Origin: Solirubrobacteraceae bacterium
Lineage (GTDB): Bacteria; Actinomycetota; Thermoleophilia; Solirubrobacterales; Solirubrobacteraceae
DNA: 48,110 nt
Assembly (NCBI GenBank): GCA_017744415.1
Contig: JAGIBJ010000061.1
Span: forward strand, 1-48,110
Direction of reading: 5' to 3'
Part shown: piece by piece, positions 31,081-39,454 of the stretch
Position numbering within the stretch: position 1 is the first letter of the stretch
Layout: every line of letters starts with the position of its first letter
Position numbers and translations under genes: made by a program
The notes under the pieces: model-generated
Database searches by the model: none
What the model was told of the DNA's origin: nothing
The model's input: the letters and a program-made list of their open reading frames with translations, nothing else

Positions 31081-32085
31081 GTGTTCGGAAGGAAGAAGGA
31101 CGAGGGCGGGATCCCCGGATTCGGGAGCCTGTCGCGCGGCGGCTCCGTGACGCCCTCGGGCATCCCCGGCGCAGCCTCCGGCGAAGGCTCCGGCATCCCG
31201 GGCGCCTCGCCCGGCGGGTCGCAGCGGCCCGTTTCGCCGCCGCCGGTGCGTGAAGCGGGCGAGCCGCGCACGAGCTTCACGCCGCCCAGCCCGGGCCCGC
31301 AGCTCGGCCACCCCACGCGGTGGCAGATCGGCCCGTGGACGATCCGGCTCTTCGTCGCGCTGTTCATCGCCGCGTTCGTCGTGGTCTTCAACGCCGAGGA
31401 GCAGCGCCGGCTCGACGATCCGGTCGAGCGCGCTGCCCGCGGAGAGGTGACGGTCCAGAGCTCCGAGTCGCTGCTCCAGGCCGACCAGTTCGAGACGGCA
31501 CTCGACGCGGCCGAGGGCGCAGCGCCCGATGGCGCCACGGTCGAATCGATCCGTCTGACGCCCACCCGCGTCGACATCACCGTCGCCCAGCGTGACGGCG
31601 CGCGGTTCAGCATCGGCGTCGACCCGGCCTTCCGCGTGACCAAGAACGACGCGGGCGCGGCCGAGCCGGCCGGACTGCCGTTCGAGCGAGTCCCGACGGC
31701 CGTGCCAGCGCGACTCGTGCGCACGATCGAGGGCAAGCTCGGCCTCAAGCCCGCCGACCTCGACTACCTCCTCCTCAACACGGGCAAGAGCTCGTTCGAC
31801 GGCAAGCGCACCGATTCGTGGGGCGCGTACTACTCCAAGCCGCCACTCAAGAACGACGCGATGGCCGCGCTCGACGGCACCGACGTTCGGCTGATCGGCA
31901 CGCCCGACGCGAAGACCCGGGCGACCCTGCGCGCCTCGGCCCGCCGCACCCTCGCCAGCCTCGACCAGGCCGAGCAGCAGATCAGGTCGGCTCCGATGTC
32001 GACCGCCGTGCGCAAACAGGCGCTCGCCAACATCCGCCGGGCACGCGCCCAGGCGAAGAAGAACCTCGAGGAGGCCGGAGGATGA
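31081..32085 (+). CDS. Single-pass membrane protein of unknown function
   Basis: A 334-residue protein. Residues 1-85 are a Gly/Pro/Ser-rich cytoplasmic arm with repeated GIPG (GIPGFG, GIPGAA, GIPGAS). One TM segment lies at about 89-105 (LFVALFIAAFVVVFNAEE). About 230 extracytoplasmic residues follow, mixing an alpha/beta part (GATVESIRLTPTRVDITVAQ, RFSIGVDPAFRV) and a C-terminal basic helix. I do not recognise it, though the ARLVRTIEGKLGLKPADLDY section looks like a small conserved domain. GTG 31081 has CATGAT 6 bases upstream, compatible with a leaderless start. The stop overlaps the next gene's ATG. Confidence 0.72.
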   Translation: MFGRKKDEGGIPGFGSLSRGGSVTPSGIPGAASGEGSGIPGASPGGSQRPVSPPPVREAGEPRTSFTPPSPGPQLGHPTRWQIGPWTIRLFVALFIAAFVVVFNAEEQRRLDDPVERAARGEVTVQSSESLLQADQFETALDAAEGAAPDGATVESIRLTPTRVDITVAQRDGARFSIGVDPAFRVTKNDAGAAEPAGLPFERVPTAVPARLVRTIEGKLGLKPADLDYLLLNTGKSSFDGKRTDSWGAYYSKPPLKNDAMAALDGTDVRLIGTPDAKTRATLRASARRTLASLDQAEQQIRSAPMSTAVRKQALANIRRARAQAKKNLEEAGG

Positions 32086-32510
32086 GCCGGATCCGTGCCC
32101 TGATCGGGCTCGCCGTCGTCGGCGGCTGCGTGCTGTTCGCATGCTGGGCGTTGTTCGACCTCGTCCGCTTCGGCAGCTGCGCGAGCGGCGGGCCCTACGT
32201 GTCGGCGCGCGAGTGCGCACCGGGCACCGGCTGGAAGATCATGGGCCTCACCGGCAGCATCTTCGGGATCCTGCTCGGCGTCGCGATCACGGGCAGCGCA
32301 CGTGCCGGACTCGCTGCCTGGGGGATCGGCTTCTGCGGGCTCGCGGCGACGTTCTTGCTCGCGAGCTTCGGGCCGGCACACGGCCCCGACAACCAGCCTG
32401 CGCTGGGCATCGGGATGGGCGTGCTGTTCGGCCTGATGGGCCTGCCGGGCCTACTGGGCGCGATGAGCGCCCGCGGCCCGAAGGTGGCCGTCGGATCTCC
32501 CGGCGGCTGA
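32082..32510 (+). CDS. Four-TM membrane protein of unknown function
   Basis: A 142-residue protein starting at ATG 32082, overlapping the previous stop (ATGA) and preceded by GGAGG. TM segments are about 6-27 (LIGLAVVGGCVLFACWALFD), 49-68 (WKIMGLTGSIFGILLGVAIT), 75-95 and 107-127. An extracytoplasmic loop between TM1 and TM2 holds two cysteines (GSC and REC), which may form a disulfide. Function unknown; coupled translation suggests a complex with the single-pass protein upstream. Confidence 0.75.
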   Translation: MSRIRALIGLAVVGGCVLFACWALFDLVRFGSCASGGPYVSARECAPGTGWKIMGLTGSIFGILLGVAITGSARAGLAAWGIGFCGLAATFLLASFGPAHGPDNQPALGIGMGVLFGLMGLPGLLGAMSARGPKVAVGSPGG

Positions 32511-32541
32511 CCGCCGGGACGAACCCCTCGACCTCAGGCGC

Positions 32542-32802
32542 CTAGGCCTGGTAGTAAGCGGCGTTGAGCTGGATGTACTGCTCCAGCTCGGCCGGCACCT
32601 GGTCCTCGGCGAAGCACGCGTCGACCGGGCAGGCCTCGACGCACGCGTCGCAGTCGATGCACTCTTCCGGATCGATGAAGAGCTGCTTCACCGTGTCGAA
32701 CTCGGGCTCGTCGGGCGTCGGGTGGATGCAGTCCACCGGGCACACCTCGGTGCAAGATGCATCCTTGGTGCCGATGCAGGCTTCGGTGATGACGTAGGCC
32801 AT
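32542..32802 (-). CDS. fdxA: 7Fe ferredoxin (FdxA type)
   Basis: An 86-residue cytosolic electron carrier. The N-terminal cluster motif has C9, C17, C21 and C25 (ACIGTKDASCTEVCPVDC), and the second has C48, C51, C54 and C58 (CIDCDACVEACP). The long C9-C17 gap is the mark of the [3Fe-4S][4Fe-4S] 7Fe ferredoxins common in actinobacteria, such as mycobacterial FdxA. Length and the C-terminal tail (AYYQA) fit. AGGAG lies upstream of ATG 32802. It is monocistronic; possible partners are P450s or oxidoreductases elsewhere. Confidence 0.93.
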   Translation of the reverse strand: MAYVITEACIGTKDASCTEVCPVDCIHPTPDEPEFDTVKQLFIDPEECIDCDACVEACPVDACFAEDQVPAELEQYIQLNAAYYQA

Positions 32803-32854
32803 AGGGCGGTGCAGCTCCTGTGAACGCAGGTGGCGATGGGCCGGACTCCGGAGT

Positions 32855-34324
32855 CTACCGAGGGATCTCGCTCGCGATCGGTGACCGTCGATCCTCCCAG
32901 TGCAGCTCCCGCTCCAGCTGGGCGGCGAGCTGGAGGAGCACGTGCTCCTCGCACGCGCGTCCGACTGCCTGCACGCCGATCGGAAGACCGTCGATCACGT
33001 GCGTCGGCATCGAGATCGCCGGGAGGCCGGTGATGTTGGCGACCGGCGAGAACGCCATGAACTCCTCGGCCCGCCGGAACACCTCGAGCGGGTCGTCGAG
33101 CCCGGCGGTGATCGTCCCGATGGTCACCGGCGGCGTCACGAGCGCAGGCGTGAGCACCACGTCGTACGGCGAGAACGCACCGACGACGATCCGCGCGAGG
33201 CCGTCGGCCATGAACTTCGTCTGCCACGCATCGGTCGCGTTGCGTGCCGCCGCGCGCTGAGCGACGGCCCACGCGAGCGGATCGAGGTCGGCTTCCTCCA
33301 TCGGCCCCTGCCCGCCGGCCATCGCCTTGCCTGCGGCACCGAGGATGCGCGGCTGGGTGCTGGCCATGTCGGTGAACAGGTCGACCATGAGATCGCTGAA
33401 CGCGCGGCCGTCGACGGGGAAGGCGAGCTGCGGCTCGACCACCTCGTGCCCGAGCGTCTGCAGGAGCTCGAGCACCTCGCCGAGTGCTGTCAGCGAAGCG
33501 GCCGACACCTCCACGCCTTGGAGCCCCGGGTCGGCGAGCACGCCGATCCGCAGCGGGCGAAGGTCGCGCGTGAGCGCGTCGCGGTAGGTCTCGGTGTGCG
33601 GCGGGGCCCAGGTGGCATCGCCGAGCTCGGGACCGGCGAGTACGTCGAGCGCCAGGGCAGTATCGGCGACGGTGCGGGTGAGCGCGCCGTCGACGACCAG
33701 GTAGTTCTCACCGGTCTCCGGCCCTTGCGAGACGCGACCGCGCTGTGGCTTGAGCCCGACGAGCCCGGTACAGGCGGCAGGGATGCGGATCGAGCCGCCG
33801 CCGTCATTGCCGTGCGCAAGCGGGAGCACCCCGGCCGCCACCGCGGCCGCAGCCCCGCCCGAGGAGCCGCCAGCAGTGCGCTCGAGGTCCCACGGGTTGC
33901 GAGTCGGCTCGCGGTGCAGCGGCTCTGTGGTTGGCAGCAGGCCCCATTCGGGCAGGGCGGTCGTGCCGACGATCACCGCGCCGGCGCGCCGCAGCCGGGC
34001 GGTGGTGTGGTGGTCGTAGGGCGCGACGAGCTTGTCGGTGATGCGGCCACCACTGCGCACGGGGAGCCCGAGCACGGCGCGATTGTTCTTCACCGCGATC
34101 GGCACTCCGGCGAGCGGGCGGTCGTCGCCGGCGTGGATCGCAGCCGCTGCCTGCAGGGCACCCTGCTCGTCGACGTCGGTGAAGGCGTTGATCCGCGGAT
34201 CGACGGCGGCAATGCGCTCCAGGACCGCCGTTGCGAGTTCGGTGGCCGAGATCTCGCCGGCCGAGACGAGCGCTGCGAGCTCGCCGGCGGGGCGCTGGAG
34301 CAGGGCGTGGTGATCGGTCGGCAT
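32855..34324 (-). CDS. Amidase signature family hydrolase
   Basis: A 489-residue amidase. The Ser-cisSer-Lys triad is visible: K79 in GVPIAVKNN, the cis-Ser in [16 protein letters not shown] (S154/S155) and nucleophile S178 in [17 protein letters not shown]. The C-terminal text [20 protein letters not shown] and [20 protein letters not shown] is typical of the family. The family covers amides, nitrile-derived amides, nylon oligomers and carbamates, and the substrate cannot be told. It is not a GatA candidate here, since no gatB or gatC is nearby. ATG 34324 follows GGAG. Confidence 0.9.
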   Translation of the reverse strand: MPTDHHALLQRPAGELAALVSAGEISATELATAVLERIAAVDPRINAFTDVDEQGALQAAAAIHAGDDRPLAGVPIAVKNNRAVLGLPVRSGGRITDKLVAPYDHHTTARLRRAGAVIVGTTALPEWGLLPTTEPLHREPTRNPWDLERTAGGSSGGAAAAVAAGVLPLAHGNDGGGSIRIPAACTGLVGLKPQRGRVSQGPETGENYLVVDGALTRTVADTALALDVLAGPELGDATWAPPHTETYRDALTRDLRPLRIGVLADPGLQGVEVSAASLTALGEVLELLQTLGHEVVEPQLAFPVDGRAFSDLMVDLFTDMASTQPRILGAAGKAMAGGQGPMEEADLDPLAWAVAQRAAARNATDAWQTKFMADGLARIVVGAFSPYDVVLTPALVTPPVTIGTITAGLDDPLEVFRRAEEFMAFSPVANITGLPAISMPTHVIDGLPIGVQAVGRACEEHVLLQLAAQLERELHWEDRRSPIASEIPR

Positions 34325-34702
34325 GCGGCTCCGGGGGGACGGGGGCGATGGTCGGCGCTGGGCAATCGCAGCGCCTCACCGAACCTAGCGCGCGAGCCCG
34401 TGCGCGACCGGTCGAAACCTCGCGTAGCGACCGCGCCTGACCACCGTAAATCAGGCGCCGATTTCGAGCGAAAATTCGCTGGTAATGGCACGGATACATT
34501 CCACACCAACGCGCCGACGAATTCGGGTCATCCTCAGCGTTTACGGGCCATTCGGGGCGATCGCATGCCGAGAATTCAGCGAGATCAATGCGCAAAAGCA
34601 CACGCCGAATTCCGCTCAGGTCTGCTTGCTACGTTCGAGTTGTCCGCAACGGCGTCGGCCAGCTCTCTGAGGTCTGGCGCCTGCTCTCGCAAAGGAGCTC
34701 AC
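34325..34702. other. 378-bp divergent intergenic region
   Basis: Less GC-rich than its surroundings from about 34440 to 34680. It holds the palindrome AGCGAAAATTCGCT (34467-34480) and, 13 bases further, a -10-like TACATT (34495-34500). A further TACGTT sits at 34630-34635. The long distance to ATG 34703 implies either a leader of 60-200 bases or a promoter close to the gene. No riboswitch class could be recognised. Confidence 0.4.
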
Positions 34703-36022
34703 ATGTCCCGCACTGCTCGAAAGCTGGCGCTCGCCAGCGCGGCATCTGCAATCGCGGCCTCGGCCCTCGCGGCCCCGGCCGGCGCGGTCCAGACGACCAC
34801 ACTGACCTACCAGTGCAAGTACCCGCTGATCGGCGTGAAGGCCCTCAGCGTCAAGATCGACCTCGACATCCCCGACACGTGGCCCGCCGGCCAGCCGACG
34901 AACCCGTTCGGCGTCACCGCGACCGCCTCGGCGTTCGACATGGCCGACGGCCTGCAGGCCGTCGACGACCTCACCGCGATCCAGGGCAGCTCGACCGCGT
35001 TCGCCACGGTGAAGACCGCTCAGGGCTTCGACGTGCCGGCCAAGACGGTCGCCACCATCGCGAAGACGGTTCTCCCGGACCCCGTCCCGAACCCGCTCGT
35101 CCTCACGGCGACCGGCTCGACCCCGGCCCTCACGTTCGATGAGCCCGGCACCGAGAAGATCGTCCTCGACCGCCTCGCGATCAACCTCACCGCCCTCGAC
35201 TCGGCTGGCGACCCGATCGTCCTGCCGCCCGTCACCAAGGACATCGACGGCAACAAGGTCAGCGACTCCGACGGCGACCCGAACACGTTCGACGTGTACT
35301 GCAAGCTCGACGCCGGCCAGGACACCACCCTGGGCTCGTTCGACATCATCGGCGATGACGAGCCGACCCCGACCCCGCCGGTCGGTACCCCGACGCCGAC
35401 GGCGACCCCGCCGGTGACCACGCCGACCCCGACGCCGACGGCGACCCCGCCGGTCGGCACCCCGACCCCGACCCCGCCGGTCGGCACCTGCACGGGCTCG
35501 ACGGCCAAGTACAGCTACTCGCTGCAGGGCTCGACGACGATCAACACCCTCACCAAGGGTTCGATGCCGCTCACGGGCGCCATCGACGCCGTGCTGTGCC
35601 TTGCCACCGGCAACTACACCGCGACGACGGTCATCAACGACACGCAGGGCCGCCTCACGGCGCTCGGCTTCCTGCCCGTCACCGTCGGTGTGGGCATCAT
35701 CCCGTCGGGCCCGACCACCGGTCAGCTGATCGACGACCAGATCACCGCGAACCTCAAGGCTCGCATCAAGATCAAGTCGGCGAAGGCCTTCGGTGCGATC
35801 CCGCTCGTCTCCGGCAACAACTGCCAGAGCAAGGAGCTCTCGACGATCGCGCTCAAGTCGACCGACTCGTTCGACCCGACCGTCACCGGCGGCAACATCG
35901 CCGGCACGTACGCGATCAGCAACCTCAACGGCTGCGGCATCCTCGAGGGCCTCGTGTCCCCGCTGACCGCTGGCGGTGGCAACACCATCACGGCCAAGCT
36001 CACGCCGAAGGCTTCGTCGTAA
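34703..36022 (+). CDS. Secreted DUF6801-like protein with Pro/Thr linker and shared C-terminal domain
   Basis: A 439-residue exported protein. Residues 1-28 are a signal peptide (MSRTARKLALASAASAIAAS, then ALAAPAGA). Residues about 30-215 form a beta-rich domain beginning TTTLTYQCKYPLIGVKALSV and closing with FDVYCKLDAGQDTTLGSF; the layout, with a Cys near each end, resembles actinobacterial DUF6801 (from memory, not searched). A linker of TPTPT/ATPPVGTP repeats (222-262) follows, then a C-terminal domain (263-439) homologous to that of the sugar dehydrogenase at 19224. ATG 34703 follows AGGAG. A strong terminator follows. No enzyme motif is seen; a structural or cell-surface role is likely. 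Confidence 0.82.
   Translation: MSRTARKLALASAASAIAASALAAPAGAVQTTTLTYQCKYPLIGVKALSVKIDLDIPDTWPAGQPTNPFGVTATASAFDMADGLQAVDDLTAIQGSSTAFATVKTAQGFDVPAKTVATIAKTVLPDPVPNPLVLTATGSTPALTFDEPGTEKIVLDRLAINLTALDSAGDPIVLPPVTKDIDGNKVSDSDGDPNTFDVYCKLDAGQDTTLGSFDIIGDDEPTPTPPVGTPTPTATPPVTTPTPTPTATPPVGTPTPTPPVGTCTGSTAKYSYSLQGSTTINTLTKGSMPLTGAIDAVLCLATGNYTATTVINDTQGRLTALGFLPVTVGVGIIPSGPTTGQLIDDQITANLKARIKIKSAKAFGAIPLVSGNNCQSKELSTIALKSTDSFDPTVTGGNIAGTYAISNLNGCGILEGLVSPLTAGGGNTITAKLTPKASS
35489..36019 (+). other. Shared secreted C-terminal domain, copy 2
   Basis: Residues 263-439. Matching blocks with copy 1 are SAKAFGAIPLVSGNNCQSKE, AISNLNGCGILEGLVSPL and SGPTTG. This copy has two extra cysteines (CTGSTAKY and VLCLATGNY) not found in copy 1, which could form an additional disulfide. 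Confidence 0.75.
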
Positions 36023-36084
36023 CGACGACCTGACGCAACGGCTCGTCGACCGGCACGCACTCCACCGGCCTGTCGACTGACGTC

Positions 36085-36125
36085 AAGCGCCTCGTCGCCC
36101 TCGGGCGGCGGGGCGCTTTGTCGTT
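36085..36125 (+). terminator. Intrinsic terminator with TTTGTCGTTC tail
   Basis: AAGCGCCTCGTCGCCC (36085-36100) pairs with GGGCGGCGGGGCGCTT (from 36103), with two G-T or mismatch positions and a tight loop, followed by TTTGTCGTTC. It is a sister of the terminator at 19064. Confidence 0.75.
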
Positions 36126-36152
36126 CGGGATCGCGCGCGGCGCGGGGCCGTG

Positions 36153-36743
36153 TCAGACCTGCGGTGCTCCGCCTTCTCGGGCCGCGAGCTCGAGCTGCGC
36201 GACCATCTCGACGCACAGCGCGCGCCGATCACGCTGCGGAAGGCCGTGCGTGATGATGCCGTCGAGCGCGTAGACCCAGAGCCGCGCGAGCCGCAAGAGC
36301 GCGCCCTCGCCGAGCCCGGGAAGGCCCGCGCTCTCGAGGTGACGGCTGGCCTGCTTCATCAGGATCCGCTCAGCATGCAAGTGGTACTGCGCGTGCCATG
36401 CACCCACGGTCGGCGAGATGCCCATGCGGGCGTGCACGGCGGTGACGATCCTGCCGACGTCGTCGAACGAGTTGCTCGCCGCGACGAGGCGGTCGACGAA
36501 CGACATCGACTCGGTCACCTCACCCGGCGGCCGGCGGGTGCGCAGCTGCTCGGCCGCTGCGACCAGCAGCGCGTCCTTGTTCTCGAAGTACCAGTAGAGC
36601 GTGTTGACCGACACGCCCGCCTCGCGCGCGAGCGAGGTCATCGAGGTGTCTTCGTACCCCGCCTCGCTGAATCGCCGCGTCGCGATCTCGACGATGGCGG
36701 CGCGCTTCACGTCGGCGGCAACGTCGGGCCTGGTGCGTGCCAT
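36153..36743 (-). CDS. TetR-family transcriptional regulator
   Basis: A 196-residue TetR protein. The helix-turn-helix reads RFSEAGYEDTSMTSLAREAG, then VSVNTLYWYFENKDALL, a clear TetR DNA-binding domain with the usual YWYFENKDALL end. The effector domain follows. It lies 31 bases downstream of the amidase on the same strand, so the two probably form one transcript; the palindrome at 38256 before the amidase is a candidate autoregulatory site. Confidence 0.9.
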   Translation of the reverse strand: MARTRPDVAADVKRAAIVEIATRRFSEAGYEDTSMTSLAREAGVSVNTLYWYFENKDALLVAAAEQLRTRRPPGEVTESMSFVDRLVAASNSFDDVGRIVTAVHARMGISPTVGAWHAQYHLHAERILMKQASRHLESAGLPGLGEGALLRLARLWVYALDGIITHGLPQRDRRALCVEMVAQLELAAREGGAPQV

Positions 36744-36774
36744 CGCCAGGATTCTGCCAGGGCGCGGGTGGGGT

Positions 36775-38235
36775 CTAGGAACCGCCGGCCAGCTCGTAGG
36801 CGAGGTCCGGCCAGATCTCGTGCCACCGGCGCACCTGCTGCAGCTGGGCGGCCAGGGAGATGAGCAGCGCCTCGCTGTTCGCGGGCCCGAGGAGCTGGAT
36901 GCCGAGCGGAAGGTTCTCCTCGGAGAAGCCGCCGGGCACGTTCACCGCGGGCCAACCGAGCACGTTCCACGGCCACGCGTACGGGCACGCGCTCGTGATG
37001 AGCGAGTTCGTCTGCCACTTGCGCAGGCCCTTGAGGGCCTCGGCCGGGAGCGGCGGCACGGCGGTGGTGGGCGTGATGACCACGTCGACCCGCCGGAAGA
37101 TGCGCCCGACCTGCCGCTGGAGGAGCCGCTCGGTGCGTCGGGTCCCCGCGAGGATCGGGCCACGCAGCACGTGCGCCATCCGGGCCATGCTGCGAATTCG
37201 GGGGTCGACGAGCTTGCGGTCGGGTGCGCGGCGCATCCAGTCCTCGAGGCCGACCATCGCGCGCGGCATGAAGCTCGCCCCGACCTGCGGCCCGAACCGA
37301 AGGTTGGCGTCGACCACCTCGTGGCCGAGATCTCGCAGCGTCCGCGCCATCGCATCGAGGGCGGCGCTCACGTCGGGATCCACCTTCCGCCGCATGCCGT
37401 TGAAGGCGATGCTCCGCGACACGCCGATGCGCAACCTCCCTGGCGCCCGCCGAGCGGCCTCGAGGAACGGTTGGTCGGGCGCGTCGAGCTGGATGCGATC
37501 GCTCGCGTGGGCGCCGGTCATCACGTCGAGCATGAGCGCGGCATCTTCGACGGTGCGCGCGAGCGGGCCGATCACCGAGAGCCCGCGCCAGTCGTCGTCG
37601 TGCGGCCAGGTCGAGATCCGGCCACGCTGCGGCTTGATGCCGACGAGGTGGCTCCACGCCGACGGGATGCGCACGGATCCCGCGCCATCGGAGCCGACGG
37701 CAGCCGCGAGGATGCCCGCCGCGACCGCCGCGCCCGATCCGCCCGACGAACCGCCGGGGGTGAAGTCCAGGTCCCACGCGTTGCGGGTCACGCCACAGAC
37801 GTCGTTGGCAGTGACCGGCCACTGGCCCATCTCGGACGCCGTGGTCTTGCCGATCACGATTGCTCCCGCAGCGCGCCGCCGGCGCACCACCCCGGCGTCC
37901 TCGTCGCGCGACGGCCACGTACCCGCGGCACCGAACTGGGTGGGGAGCCCGGCGACATCGACGTCGTCCTTCACAGCGATCGGCACGCCGAGCAGCGGCA
38001 ACCGATCGCCATCTCGCAGCCGGGAATCCGCCTCGCGCGCCTCGAGGATCGCCTCCTCCTTGCGCAGCGACCAGAAGGCGTTGAGCGTCTCGCGCGAGCG
38101 CTCGGCGCGTGCGAGCGCCTCGCGAACGAGCCCCTCGGACGTGACCTGTCCATCGGCGAGCGCATCGCGCTGCTCGAGCAGCCCTTGCAGCGGGGCGTCG
38201 ACGCGCCGCACGGCGCCAGGAGCAAGTGGGGACAT
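36775..38235 (-). CDS. Amidase signature family hydrolase (second copy)
   Basis: A 486-residue amidase. Triad: K89 in GVPIAVKDDV, cis-Ser S163/S164 in TPGGSSGGSGAAVAAG, and nucleophile S187 in GSDGAGSVRIPSAW. The C-terminus LGWPAVNVPGGFSEENLPLG is typical. It is only distantly similar to the amidase at 32855 and not a recent duplicate. In an operon with a TetR regulator, so it is probably induced by its substrate or a related compound. ATG 38235 is preceded by GAGAG. Confidence 0.9.
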   Translation of the reverse strand: MSPLAPGAVRRVDAPLQGLLEQRDALADGQVTSEGLVREALARAERSRETLNAFWSLRKEEAILEAREADSRLRDGDRLPLLGVPIAVKDDVDVAGLPTQFGAAGTWPSRDEDAGVVRRRRAAGAIVIGKTTASEMGQWPVTANDVCGVTRNAWDLDFTPGGSSGGSGAAVAAGILAAAVGSDGAGSVRIPSAWSHLVGIKPQRGRISTWPHDDDWRGLSVIGPLARTVEDAALMLDVMTGAHASDRIQLDAPDQPFLEAARRAPGRLRIGVSRSIAFNGMRRKVDPDVSAALDAMARTLRDLGHEVVDANLRFGPQVGASFMPRAMVGLEDWMRRAPDRKLVDPRIRSMARMAHVLRGPILAGTRRTERLLQRQVGRIFRRVDVVITPTTAVPPLPAEALKGLRKWQTNSLITSACPYAWPWNVLGWPAVNVPGGFSEENLPLGIQLLGPANSEALLISLAAQLQQVRRWHEIWPDLAYELAGGS

Positions 38236-38255
38236 GGGCGATCTCTCGGGGACCA

Positions 38256-38278
38256 GTTAAATGACGTTCAACAGCATA
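38256..38278 (-). promoter_or_regulatory. Promoter with imperfect palindrome before the amidase-TetR unit
   Basis: GTTAAATGACGTTCAAC (38256-38272) is palindromic at 12 of 17 positions, with GTT...AAC ends. The minus-strand -10-like TATGCT (38278-38273) abuts it, so the expected transcription start lies inside the palindrome, as for a TetR operator. Confidence 0.45.
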
Positions 38279-38373
38279 CCCTGAGCGCCGTTCGGGATCG
38301 ATTCGTCGGGTGCTCCTGGTTCTCGCCCGGCGCTGACCTCGGCGGTGCAGGGAGCCGATGCGACGCTCGACGC

Positions 38374-38799
38374 ATGGCCCGCTTCCACGCGACCGTCCCC
38401 TCCGCGCGGTCGACCGACGACACGTTCCGCTACCTCGCCGACTTCGGCAATCTCGCCGAGTGGGATCCGAGCACGCTCCGCTCCCGCCGCCTCGATCGCG
38501 AGCCGCTCGGCGTCGGCAATCGCTTCGACGTGACCATGCGCCTCGGCGGCCGGGAGGTGCAACTCGACTACGCCACGGTGGAGTTCGACGCTGGCCGCCG
38601 CCGCGTCGTGCTCGTGGGCAGAAACGGCGGCACCACCTCGATCGACCGCATGACCGTCGCCGACGACGCCACCGTCACCTACGACGCCACCGTCGAGTTC
38701 ACCGGCCCGCTGCGCCTCGCCGACCCGTTCTTCGGGCTCTACTTCCAGTACATCGGCAAGAAGGCCGCGCGCCGGATGCGCGAGGTGCTGGCCGCGTAG
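38374..38799 (+). CDS. SRPBCC (START/Bet v1-like) superfamily protein
   Basis: A 141-residue protein with the polyketide-cyclase/COXG-type helix-grip pattern: FHATVPSARSTDDTFRYLAD, FGNLAEWDPS, then alternating strands and the C-terminal helix FGLYFQYIGKKAARRMREVL. Such proteins bind hydrophobic ligands; no enzymatic residue can be assigned. It is divergent from the amidase unit. ATG 38374 is the first start with good family alignment. Confidence 0.82.
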   Translation: MARFHATVPSARSTDDTFRYLADFGNLAEWDPSTLRSRRLDREPLGVGNRFDVTMRLGGREVQLDYATVEFDAGRRRVVLVGRNGGTTSIDRMTVADDATVTYDATVEFTGPLRLADPFFGLYFQYIGKKAARRMREVLAA

Positions 38800-38828
38800 G
38801 ACGGGAGCAGTCGCCGCGCTTGCTGCGT

Positions 38829-38834
38829 CAAACT
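38829..38834 (+). promoter_or_regulatory. -10-like box (CAAACT) of ybaK
   Basis: CAAACT lies 7 bases before ATG 38842, the same spacing as the TANNNT boxes, but with C in the first position. Confidence 0.35.
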
Positions 38835-38841
38835 GCACGCC

Positions 38842-39315
38842 ATGCCCGGGACGCCCGCCACCGCCGCGCTCAGCGCCGCCGGCATCGCCTTCACCGAGCA
38901 CACCTACGACCACGATCCCGCCAACCGCAACTTCGGTGAGGAGGCGGCCGAGGCGCTTGGGCTCGATCCCGAGGAGGTGTTCAAGACGCTGCTCACCGAC
39001 GTCGATGGGCAGCTCACCGTGGCGATCGTGCCGGTGACGGGCAAGCTCGATCTCGGGGCGCTCGCGAAAGCCGCGGGCGGCAAGCGCGCGACGATGGCGG
39101 ATCCCGCGATCGCGCAGCGCAAGACGGGCTACGTGCTCGGCGGGATCTCCCCGATCGGGCAGAAGTCGCCCCACCCGACGGTGGTCGACGAGACCGTCGA
39201 GCTGTTCGACAAGGTGTACGTGAGCGGCGGCCGACGCGGCTTCGACATCGGCCTCGCGCCCGACGACCTGATCGCGGTGACGAGCGCGATCGTCGCGGCG
39301 ATCGCCAAGGACTGA
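38842..39315 (+). CDS. ybaK: YbaK/EbsC family aminoacyl-tRNA deacylase
   Basis: A 157-residue protein of the Cys-tRNA(Pro) deacylase type, which clears misacylated prolyl-tRNA. Family text includes [40 protein letters not shown], the catalytic-lysine region [20 protein letters not shown] and [20 protein letters not shown]. It stands just before ureC but has its own start signal and a 139-bp gap downstream, so it is not an obvious part of the urease operon. Confidence 0.92.
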   Translation: MPGTPATAALSAAGIAFTEHTYDHDPANRNFGEEAAEALGLDPEEVFKTLLTDVDGQLTVAIVPVTGKLDLGALAKAAGGKRATMADPAIAQRKTGYVLGGISPIGQKSPHPTVVDETVELFDKVYVSGGRRGFDIGLAPDDLIAVTSAIVAAIAKD

Positions 39316-39439
39316 GCGAGCGGACGGCACGCCGGATCACCAGCCGGCGCATTGCCTCCCGCGAGCGGCGCAGGCGCGCGGAGCAAGATCGCCTGGAGGT
39401 CTTGGCCAGCCGTACAACCGGTCGCGCCGAGGCCGTCCA

Positions 39440-39445
39440 TACGCT
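39440..39445 (+). promoter_or_regulatory. -10 box (TACGCT) of the ureC operon
   Basis: TACGCT lies 9 bases before ATG 39455, giving a leaderless or nearly leaderless ureC transcript. Confidence 0.45.
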
Positions 39446-39454
39446 CTGCGGGCC

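Noticed and set aside
32900-34700. Long rightward open frame antisense to the amidase and continuous with the secreted protein
   Set aside because: It is the mirror of a clear amidase with a full catalytic triad, and the real gene has its own signal peptide and AGGAG before ATG 34703.
34600-34700. Riboswitch before the secreted protein gene (c-di-GMP or c-di-AMP type)
   Set aside because: No conserved core of the known classes could be read; only short repeats such as AGGTCTG are present.
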